A stretch of DNA of 5,640 nt from CAZOOM01 sp964460795 (GTDB taxonomy: Bacteria; Omnitrophota; Omnitrophia; Omnitrophales; Aquincolibacteriaceae), in contig CAYWRU010000118.1 of the NCBI GenBank assembly GCA_964460795.1, positions 1 through 5,640 of the forward strand. Direction: 5' to 3'. Position numbers and translations under genes: made by a program. The notes beneath the pieces were generated by a model that saw only the letters and a program-made list of their open reading frames with translations, was not told the origin of the DNA and did not search any database. Shown in pieces: positions 1 to 5,640 of the stretch (positions are counted from its first letter, which is position 1; every line of letters begins with the position of its first letter).

Positions 1-10
1 CAGGTGCTGT

Positions 11-334
11 ATGAGTCTCACCGAAAATAGTATCCGTATTTCCCGTCAAGCGGATCATACGGTGATCATGCTACAAGGTGTATTGGATCAGGAGCTCTCG
101 GGCAATTTAGTCCCCTTAGTTTCTAAAGTAGCCCCGCCAATTGTATTTGATCTACGCCAAGTCAGTTATCTGACAGCGGCTGGCTCACGGGTTATTTTAG
201 GTTATTACCAAAGTTTTGGAGTTAAACCCATTCTACGTTATGCAAATCAAAATATTATTGAGCTGCTAGATCTGACTGGGACTTTGAATTATGTCAGCCT
301 CGCCGAAGACGAGCCGATCATTACCGCGAATTAA
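11..334 (+). CDS. STAS-domain protein (anti-sigma factor antagonist-like), T3SS-linked
   Basis: A 107-residue cytoplasmic protein made of a single STAS domain, with no membrane segment or signal peptide. Seen: the N-terminal strand with G23-x-L-D26, the central strand IVFDL (44-48), and the loop-helix YLTAAGSRVILGYYQ (53-67), which lines up with the SpoIIAA/RsbV-type loop DSSGLGVILGRY. The C-terminal half (ILRYAN...LLDLTG) also fits the fold. Family members are usually switched by phosphorylation of the second Ser of D-S-S-G. Here that stretch is T55-A56-A57-G58, so the phosphoacceptor is missing. Known parallel: Bordetella BtrV, a STAS antagonist that controls a T3SS with the BtrW kinase and BtrU phosphatase. 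A similar role here is inferred. The start ATG has an AGGTG ribosome site 4 bases upstream and lies in ATGA, so it could overlap the stop of a gene outside the window. The next gene, sctV, begins 11 bases after its stop, which suggests co-transcription. Fold call is firm; function is uncertain. Confidence 0.85.
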   Translation: MSLTENSIRISRQADHTVIMLQGVLDQELSGNLVPLVSKVAPPIVFDLRQVSYLTAAGSRVILGYYQSFGVKPILRYANQNIIELLDLTGTLNYVSLAEDEPIITAN

Positions 335-345
335 GCGAGGTTTCT

Positions 346-2400
346 ATGCAAAGTGCTCAGTCGCAAAGCTTACTCCATAAAATCACTCGCCGCAGTGATT
401 TAGCCTTAGCAGTTTTATTGATCATGGTCATTTTTATGATGATCATGCCGCTGCCAACCATAGTGATTGATACTTTGATCGCTTTTAATATGTCGCTTGC
501 TATTATTATGTTGATGTTAGCGATTTATTTACCCTCCCCGCTTTCATTTTCCTCATTTCCCTCGGTATTACTCTTAAGTACCCTTTTTCGTCTATCGTTA
601 AGTATTGCTACGACTCGAGTTATCTTAAGTGAAGGTGAGGGCGGACATATTATTCAAACCTTCGGTGAATTCGTCGTTGCTGGTAATATGGTCGTCGGGA
701 TTGTGGTCTTTTTAATCATCACCATTGTTCAGTTTATTGTCATCACCAAAGGCTCTGAACGGATTGCAGAAGTCAGTGCACGCTTTTCTTTAGATGCGAT
801 GCCCGGTAAACAAATGAGTATTGACAGTGACTTACGTGCGGGCGTGATCACGATGGCAGATGCTCGCAAGCGACGTTCAAATTTGGAAAAAGAGAGTCAG
901 TTATTCGGTTCGATGGACGGCGCGATGAAGTTCGTCAAAGGCGATGCTATCGCAGGCCTGATTATTATTATTGTCAATATTGTAGGTGGTATTGCCATTG
1001 GTAGCTTCCAACGTGGTATGCCCATTGGTGAGGCAATGCAGCTTTATTCATTACTCACGATTGGAGATGGCTTAGTCTCACAAATTCCGGCTCTATTTGT
1101 ATCTATTACTTCAGGTATTATCGTTTCACGGGTGACGGTGGATGAAGATAGCAATCTCGGTGAGGATATTGGTCGGCAATTATTGGGTCAACCCAACGCC
1201 TTATTAATTGGTGCAGCCGTCGTTACTTTGATGGGTTTAATTCCCGGCTTTCCTACCATCGTATTTTTCTTTTTAGGTGCGATTCTTGGCTTAACAGGCT
1301 TTCTATTGAAGAGAGTACAGAATCGCTTTGAATTCGGCGAAGCAGAAGAAGTTACGGTGATTGGCAATCAGCGTGCTGAGCTATTAGCCAGTGGTGCAAC
1401 ATCTAGCGATTTAGAAGCCTTAGATAGCATGCAGCCCTTAGCCCCCGTGTTAGTGGAACTTCCTGAAGCGGCTCGTGCACATATTTCCTTGCCTGAATTG
1501 AATGCCAGCTTTGTGTTAGTGCGAGAAGATTTCTATAAAGATTTAGGGGTCACACTTGAAGGCATTAGTATTAGCCTTTCTAAACAAATTGAAGATGATC
1601 ATTATCGAATCTCCGTGCATGGTATTCCTGTGGGTCAAGGGCAATTAGGTATTAAACAACCGCTCTTAACTCAAAATGAAACCACTCCATCTGGGCAAAA
1701 TGCCCTACCGCAAGTACTCAGTCGTGGTTTGGATAAACTCACGCCAATACAGATTCTTACTCGGCATGTCGCTTATATCTTGCGCCGTCAAGCCCCTGAG
1801 TTTATTGGTGTCCAAGAAATACATGCCTTAATGGGCAAGTTGGAAGCAGCTGGTTATGCCACTTTAGTACAAGAGGCGCAACGGGCTGTCAATAAAACTC
1901 GTATGGTCGATATTTTAAGACGCTTACTCAGTGAAGGTGTTTCGGTGCGTGATATGCGCCAGATCCTAGGTACGATGATCGAATTTGGTGAAACTGAAAA
2001 AGATAATGGCTTGCTCACAGAACGAGTGAGGATTGGCATGCGCCGCCAATTGTCATACACCTATACCAATGGCACAGGGCGCTTACCCGTTTACTTATTT
2101 GATCCAGAAAGTGAAAAACTCGCCCAAACCAGTGTGCGCCAAACGCCTGCAGGGGTACATTTGGCCTTGACACCAGATATGAATCGCAATTTGGCGAATA
2201 ATTTACGGCTGCTTGAAGAAAATAATCGACAATTGATTAGCGAAGGCCCACGCCCCGTCATCTTAACTAGCCTTGATTTACGGCGACATTTAAGGACGCA
2301 TTTAGCGGCAGAGTTCCCTGACTTACCGATTATGTCTTTACCAGAACTCACCGCGAATGTCTCCGTCCAGCCCGTCGGCGAAATTCGCTTAATGCAGTAG
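346..2400 (+). CDS. sctV: Type III secretion export gate protein SctV (YscV/EscV/InvA/SsaV family)
   Basis: A 684-residue inner-membrane protein whose cytosolic part forms the nonameric ring that receives substrates and chaperones and passes them to the export channel. The N-terminal third is strongly hydrophobic, with about eight membrane segments (roughly 18-38, 43-62, 72-88, 108-134, 201-220, 236-260, 284-300 and 302-322). The FHIPEP family signature region is visible as FRLSLSIATTRVIL (81-94). The conserved cytoplasmic loop carries SLDAMPGKQMSIDSDL (148-163) and MDGAMKFVKGDAIAG (190-204). LLTIGDGLVSQIPAL (236-250) is also a family hallmark. The rest, from about 340, is the soluble C-terminal domain, with the expected QEIHALMGKL and RRQLSYTY blocks. 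Length matches InvA and EscV, so the gene is intact. A GAGG ribosome site lies 5 bases before the ATG. The homologous flagellar FlhA is the alternative, but sctN and sctO directly downstream and no flagellar genes argue for a T3SS injectisome. Confidence 0.97.
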   Translation: MQSAQSQSLLHKITRRSDLALAVLLIMVIFMMIMPLPTIVIDTLIAFNMSLAIIMLMLAIYLPSPLSFSSFPSVLLLSTLFRLSLSIATTRVILSEGEGGHIIQTFGEFVVAGNMVVGIVVFLIITIVQFIVITKGSERIAEVSARFSLDAMPGKQMSIDSDLRAGVITMADARKRRSNLEKESQLFGSMDGAMKFVKGDAIAGLIIIIVNIVGGIAIGSFQRGMPIGEAMQLYSLLTIGDGLVSQIPALFVSITSGIIVSRVTVDEDSNLGEDIGRQLLGQPNALLIGAAVVTLMGLIPGFPTIVFFFLGAILGLTGFLLKRVQNRFEFGEAEEVTVIGNQRAELLASGATSSDLEALDSMQPLAPVLVELPEAARAHISLPELNASFVLVREDFYKDLGVTLEGISISLSKQIEDDHYRISVHGIPVGQGQLGIKQPLLTQNETTPSGQNALPQVLSRGLDKLTPIQILTRHVAYILRRQAPEFIGVQEIHALMGKLEAAGYATLVQEAQRAVNKTRMVDILRRLLSEGVSVRDMRQILGTMIEFGETEKDNGLLTERVRIGMRRQLSYTYTNGTGRLPVYLFDPESEKLAQTSVRQTPAGVHLALTPDMNRNLANNLRLLEENNRQLISEGPRPVILTSLDLRRHLRTHLAAEFPDLPIMSLPELTANVSVQPVGEIRLMQ

Positions 2401-2403
2401 GTG
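2399..2403 (+). promoter_or_regulatory. Ribosome binding site of sctN, overlapping the sctV stop codon
   Basis: AGGTG begins inside the TAG stop of sctV (2398-2400) and lies 6 bases before the ATG at 2410. It supports ATG 2410 as the sctN start rather than the GTG at 2401, which has no purine-rich site in front of it. The layout suggests that ribosomes finishing sctV re-initiate on sctN. Confidence 0.6.
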
Positions 2404-2409
2404 CAAGCA

Positions 2410-3741
2410 ATGGCTTTAGAATATATACCAACCCGTATGAAAGCAGCGGTTAAAAGTAATAATCTACTGATTTTACATGGGCGTATTGTGCAAGTCACAG
2501 GGACAGTGGTACGTGCCATTATCCCGAAGGTCAAGTTGGGAGAGCTTTGCATGTTACGGAATGGTAGCGAAGAGTCGCCTATTCCTGCAGAAGTGATTGG
2601 TTTCGAACAAAATATTGCGCTTCTTGCCCCCATTGGAGATATGCAAGGGGTATCGGTGCATACCCAAGTAACGGCAACGGGGGAAATGTTGCGTGTCGGA
2701 GTAGGTGAAGATTTAAAAGGTTGCGTACTCGATGGGATCGGCCGTATTCAAAGTATGGGAGGTAAATCCGATATTGCCATTCAGGAATATTATCCACTCT
2801 ATGCGAATCCACCTGATCCACTTACTCGGCAAATGGTGCACGAGCCTTTACATTTAGGCATTCGCACTTTAGATGGTTTAATTACTTGTGGAGTTGGGCA
2901 GCGGATAGGTATTTTCGCAGGGGCAGGCGTTGGTAAAAGCTCACTTCTTAGTATGTTAGTCAAACATGCTGAAGTGGATGTTTATGTCATAGCTTTAATC
3001 GGTGAGCGTGGACGCGAGGTTCGTGAATTTATCGAAGAGTCACTGGGTCCTGCAGGTATGGAACGCACTATTTTGGTGGTGGCTACTTCAGATCGTCCGC
3101 CCATTGAACGCTTAAAAGCCGCCTATGTAGCGACCGCAGTGGCTGAATTTTTCCGCGATCAAGGCAAGAAAGTCTTGCTGATGATGGATTCGTTAACTCG
3201 CTTTGCGCGTGCACAACGGGAAATCGGATTAGCAGCGGGTGAAGCGCCTGCTCGACGTGGTTATCCACCATCTGTTTTTTCCGAATTACCCAAGCTTGTT
3301 GAGCGTGCTGGCTGTGGTGCACAAGGTTCTATCACCGCTTTTTATACCGTGCTCATTGAAGGCGATGATATGTCTGACCCTGTAGGCGATGAAGTACGTT
3401 CTTTACTGGATGGACATATCATTTTATCGCGGGATCTTGCCTCTTCAAATCATTATCCAGCCGTGGATGCGTTGGGCAGCTTGAGCCGTTTAATGCAGCG
3501 TATTGCTGCTCCGGGGCATCGGCAAGCAGCGGCACATCTGCGTAAATTACTGGCTAAACACAAGGAAATCGAATTTTTAGTACGGGTTGGCGAATATCAA
3601 CGTGGAGCTGATCCACAAGCTGATGAAGCGCTTGCTAAAATTGATGCCATCAATAAATTCTTAAAACAAGATCCTGATGAGCACTCAAGCTTCCAAGAAA
3701 CAGTGGGACGTTTAATTCAAATTGCTGGATTTACCGGATGA
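2410..3741 (+). CDS. sctN: Type III secretion system ATPase SctN (YscN/EscN/InvC/SsaN family)
   Basis: A 443-residue ATPase of the F1-beta/FliI family. It works as a hexamer on the cytosolic side of the export gate, where it releases chaperones and unfolds substrates. Numbered from ATG 2410: an N-terminal beta-barrel domain (about 15-90), a P-loop GAGVGKSS (171-178), the catalytic GERGRE block with Glu199, a Walker B strand VLLMMDS with Asp260, the family block GYPPSVFSELPKLVERAG (285-302), and the ATP synthase alpha/beta signature PAVDALGSLS (350-359) followed by Arg360, the likely arginine finger. All catalytic residues are present and the length fits EscN and YscN. The frame is also open from a GTG at 2401, three codons earlier, but the ribosome site favours ATG 2410. 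Its stop overlaps the sctO start in ATGA (3738-3741). The flagellar FliI is the alternative; the neighbours argue against it. Confidence 0.97.
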   Translation: MALEYIPTRMKAAVKSNNLLILHGRIVQVTGTVVRAIIPKVKLGELCMLRNGSEESPIPAEVIGFEQNIALLAPIGDMQGVSVHTQVTATGEMLRVGVGEDLKGCVLDGIGRIQSMGGKSDIAIQEYYPLYANPPDPLTRQMVHEPLHLGIRTLDGLITCGVGQRIGIFAGAGVGKSSLLSMLVKHAEVDVYVIALIGERGREVREFIEESLGPAGMERTILVVATSDRPPIERLKAAYVATAVAEFFRDQGKKVLLMMDSLTRFARAQREIGLAAGEAPARRGYPPSVFSELPKLVERAGCGAQGSITAFYTVLIEGDDMSDPVGDEVRSLLDGHIILSRDLASSNHYPAVDALGSLSRLMQRIAAPGHRQAAAHLRKLLAKHKEIEFLVRVGEYQRGADPQADEALAKIDAINKFLKQDPDEHSSFQETVGRLIQIAGFTG

Positions 3742-4178
3742 GCTTAGTCGAACTACAGAAAATTCGTGAGCGGCGCTTAGAGAAAAAGCAAACTGAAGTC
3801 ATGCAAGCTAAGCACGCGGTGATCGAAGCTGAGCGTAATTTGGCACAAACTATTATAAAAGTGGAGAAGTTTCATGAGTGGCGTTTAACTCATCAAGAAG
3901 AGTTATTTAAAGGCTTGCAAAACCAAGCTTGTACACCACATTTAATGCAAGAATATCAAACGACCTTAGTTGCTTTGTCTCAACAAGAAGATCAATTACG
4001 CGCCACTATTCCAAATGCACAAAAACTCTTAGAGCAGGCTAATCAACATTTAAGCAAAATACGCGCTGAAATGAATGCCTTAGCCATGAAAAATGAAAAG
4101 ACTAAAGAAATCGTTGAAACTCAGCAAAAAGCCGATCTGCAATTAGCGCTGTATATCGAGCAGAATCAAGATCCTTAG
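3738..4178 (+). CDS. sctO: Type III secretion stalk protein SctO (YscO family)
   Basis: A 146-residue, highly charged, helical protein with no membrane segment or signal peptide. Nearly the whole chain reads as two long coiled-coil helices (about 3-55 and 72-135), rich in Lys, Glu, Gln and Leu, with a turn around residues 60-70 (NQACTPHLMQEY). The N-terminal LQKIRERRLEKKQTEV and the central F-x-x-W-R (45-49) fit the YscO family. Known role of the family: a stalk, structurally like FliJ and the F1 gamma subunit, that connects the SctN hexamer to the SctV ring. Size (about 150 residues) and position directly after sctN support the call, since sequence identity in this family is low. The start lies in the ATGA overlap with sctN, and no strong ribosome site precedes it, so translation is probably coupled. 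It is the last T3SS gene here: its TAG stop overlaps the end of the convergent hydroxylase gene. FliJ is the alternative and less likely from context. Confidence 0.88.
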   Translation: MSLVELQKIRERRLEKKQTEVMQAKHAVIEAERNLAQTIIKVEKFHEWRLTHQEELFKGLQNQACTPHLMQEYQTTLVALSQQEDQLRATIPNAQKLLEQANQHLSKIRAEMNALAMKNEKTKEIVETQQKADLQLALYIEQNQDP

Positions 4179-4858
4179 ACCTCGCTCCACATGCGTACTA
4201 GATTGCTATAAGCAGTACTGAGCTGGGCTAGTTCTACCCTATAAGCAGCATGACTAGCTTTAGCTAATAAGCCTTCACGGGCTTGAGCCAATTGATAAAG
4301 TAGCTCACGTTGCTCAGCACTTTTCACCAAACTTTGCGCCCAAGTCACTGCCACTAGACGCTCCCCTTCGGTTACAGGCGTGACTTGATGCCAAGTGCTT
4401 GCAGGATAAAGTACGGCTGAGCCAGCCTCAGCTTTAATCCGCTGCTCTCCCAATGCAGTTTGAATCACGAGTTCACCACCTGCATAAGCCTCTGGCGAAT
4501 TTAAGAAAATAGTGGTGGAGACATCACTACGATAGCGCCCAGACATTGGCCCCATCACCGGATCATCAATATGAAAACCATAGCCCATCCCCACTTGATA
4601 ACGCACATAAAAAGCCGTAGCGACTCGTAATGGCAACACAGCAGCTTGATAGCGTGGATCTTGCACTAAAGCAGACATAACGATTGCATCTAACCTTCGC
4701 CGCTGCGGGCTATGGGGAGAAAGTTCTTGATTCTGCTTGACAGCCTGTGCCTCTTTACCAGCTGATAATTTACCTTCTATAAAATCCGCATGGCGCAATA
4801 AGCCTTGCACTTCTTGTAAGCGCTCAGCATCTAAAACATTAGGAATTACTAATAACAT
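4175..4858 (-). CDS. PKHD-type Fe(II)/2-oxoglutarate-dependent hydroxylase (YbiX/PiuC family)
   Basis: A complete 227-residue cytoplasmic dioxygenase with the prolyl 4-hydroxylase-like double-stranded beta-helix fold. The iron ligands are visible: H96-x-D98 in YGFHIDDPVMG and the distal His157 in STWHQV. Arg167 (EGER), ten residues after His157, would bind the 2-oxoglutarate carboxylate. Other family marks are RYRSDVSTTIFLN (108-120), YAGGELVI (125-132), the GSAVLYPAS strand (146-154) and a C-terminal helix ending SNLVRMWSEV. The length is usual for YbiX/PiuC. Those proteins are often iron-regulated and encoded beside TonB-dependent siderophore receptors; no such receptor is seen here, and the substrate is unknown. 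The ATG lies inside the end of the upstream SDR gene (10-base overlap), with a GAGA ribosome site 8 bases before it, so the two are likely co-transcribed. It runs against sctO and the two stops overlap. No Fur-type operator can be assigned inside the window. Confidence 0.93.
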   Translation of the reverse strand: MLLVIPNVLDAERLQEVQGLLRHADFIEGKLSAGKEAQAVKQNQELSPHSPQRRRLDAIVMSALVQDPRYQAAVLPLRVATAFYVRYQVGMGYGFHIDDPVMGPMSGRYRSDVSTTIFLNSPEAYAGGELVIQTALGEQRIKAEAGSAVLYPASTWHQVTPVTEGERLVAVTWAQSLVKSAEQRELLYQLAQAREGLLAKASHAAYRVELAQLSTAYSNLVRMWSEV

Positions 4859-5640
4859 TCACTGGTTCTCACTGCTTTCAAGCCCTCCGCTAGACTCGGA
4901 TACAATAGCTGCAAACCCAAGTCGCTCAGGAGTTTATCATTCTTGATCCGGCGTGACTCTTGTAAATAACTAAGCATTCCGGCACTAACCACTGAGCTAG
5001 CCTCTGCCAAACTTAACTGTGGAGGGCGAGCTAAACCGGTTGCATCAGCAACTTGGTTAAAATACTCGGTCATACTTAAAGGCTGCCCATCACAGGCATT
5101 ATAGATACTGTGCTTTGGGGCAATTTGCATAGCTCGCATACAAATCTGTGCCAAATCATCCGCATGAATCCGATTCGTCCAAGGAGCTTCTGCAGCAAGC
5201 AACACCGGTTCACCACGCTGTAAACGCTCTAAGGGTAAACGCTCCGCTGCATAAATCCCCGGAACACGCAGAATGATCCAATCCTTGTTATATCGCTCCC
5301 CCCAATCCTGCAAAGCAAGCTCTGCATCTGCACGCCGTTTAGCACGCTCAACTTGTGGTTTAAGTGGCTCAGATTCATCAATCCAACGCCCTGCACAATC
5401 ACCATACACGCCTGTGGTAGAGATCAGCACAATACGCTTAGGGGCTTGTTGTACCGCGTATAAAAAGCGCCGTAACCGACTATCTATCTCACCTCTTGTA
5501 GGCGGTGGCATTAGCCAGAAAACTTCAGCCGCTTCAAACGCATTACGCGGAAAAAAACAACCTTGATCCATATCGCCAAGGCGCATCGCCAGCCCTTGTT
5601 TATCCCCCAAAGAGAGAGAGGCCGCACTACGCACCCAGCC
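4849..5640 (-). CDS. Atypical SDR-family NAD(P)-binding oxidoreductase/epimerase, 5' end outside the window
   Basis: A partial gene: 263 codons remain before the TAG stop at 4851-4849. The frame is open to the window edge (Gly-Trp before the GTG at 5634). What is left starts after the first Rossmann strand and helix, so the Gly-rich cofactor motif and roughly 25-40 residues lie beyond the edge; GTG 5634 is therefore not the real start. Visible family marks, counted from that GTG, are VFWLMPPPTRG (38-48), RIVLISTTGVYGD (about 68-80), WIILRVPGIYA, NRIHADDLAQ and YNACDGQPLSMTEYF. These match the extended/atypical SDR group annotated as NAD-dependent epimerase/dehydratase. The usual Tyr-x-x-x-Lys pair is not evident: the stretch after the VYGD block reads VERAKRR. 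The substrate is not predictable. It probably heads a transcript shared with the overlapping hydroxylase gene. Any promoter lies outside the window. Confidence 0.85.
   Translation of the reverse strand, partial: GWVRSAASLSLGDKQGLAMRLGDMDQGCFFPRNAFEAAEVFWLMPPPTRGEIDSRLRRFLYAVQQAPKRIVLISTTGVYGDCAGRWIDESEPLKPQVERAKRRADAELALQDWGERYNKDWIILRVPGIYAAERLPLERLQRGEPVLLAAEAPWTNRIHADDLAQICMRAMQIAPKHSIYNACDGQPLSMTEYFNQVADATGLARPPQLSLAEASSVVSAGMLSYLQESRRIKNDKLLSDLGLQLLYPSLAEGLKAVRTSECY

Noticed and set aside
3..14. End of an upstream gene overlapping the STAS start (Gly-Ala-Val then TGA at 12-14)
   Set aside because: ATGA overlaps are common in such operons, but three codons are too few to call a gene.
335..345. 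Promoter between the STAS gene and sctV
   Set aside because: The 11-base gap holds only a ribosome site (GAGG) and has no room for a -35/-10 pair. A promoter inside the STAS gene was not recognisable.
958..1000. Repeat-like run of ATT/TTA units
   Set aside because: It encodes an Ile/Val-rich membrane segment of SctV (around residues 205-213) and is explained by codon choice.
1854..3322. Several open frames of 68-180 codons on the minus strand within sctV and sctN
   Set aside because: They lie wholly opposite strongly conserved coding sequence, show no recognisable domain and have skewed, Ser/Arg-rich composition typical of antisense shadow frames.
346..4178. A flagellar export module (FlhA-FliI-FliJ) instead of a virulence-type T3SS
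   Set aside because: The contiguous V-N-O order, the YscO-like 146-residue coiled coil and the absence of flagellar neighbours favour an injectisome. The families are homologous, so a profile comparison would settle it formally.
4737..5566. Open plus-strand frames opposite the hydroxylase and SDR genes
   Set aside because: They mirror well-supported minus-strand genes and have no family motifs or ribosome sites that I can see.

Overview
This 5.6 kb window sits at the edge of a virulence-type (non-flagellar) type III secretion system (T3SS) gene cluster in a Gram-negative, probably proteobacterial, genome. The protein families and the moderate GC fit a gammaproteobacterium, but nothing here fixes the genus. 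There are no RNA genes, mobile elements, CRISPR arrays or long non-coding gaps. Almost every base is coding, and the longest gap between genes is 11-20 bases.

Plus strand, 11-4178: four tightly packed genes that look like the end of one polycistronic unit. They are a small single-domain STAS protein (anti-sigma-factor-antagonist fold), the export-gate protein SctV, the secretion ATPase SctN and the coiled-coil stalk protein SctO. The order V-N-O is the one known from SPI-2 (ssaV-ssaN-ssaO) and LEE-type clusters. SctN hydrolyses ATP and strips chaperones from substrates. SctO links the ATPase to the cytosolic ring of SctV, and SctV forms the export gate in the inner membrane. The STAS gene next to sctV suggests a regulatory, partner-switching-like input. 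However, the site where such proteins are normally phosphorylated on serine reads Thr-Ala-Ala-Gly, so if it acts in such a switch it cannot be controlled in the usual way.

Minus strand, 4175-5640: two genes that read towards the T3SS unit. The upstream one is an atypical short-chain dehydrogenase/reductase (SDR) cut by the right edge of the window. It overlaps by 10 bases with a complete PKHD-type Fe(II)/2-oxoglutarate-dependent hydroxylase of the YbiX/PiuC family. These look like ordinary chromosomal metabolic genes. Their last codon overlaps the sctO stop codon by 4 bases, which marks a sharp boundary of the T3SS cluster. The usual followers of sctO, sctP and sctQ, are not here.

The main points for a second look are the degenerate STAS protein in the T3SS operon, the cluster ending right after sctO, and the terminator-less convergent overlap. 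I see no wholly unknown system in the window.
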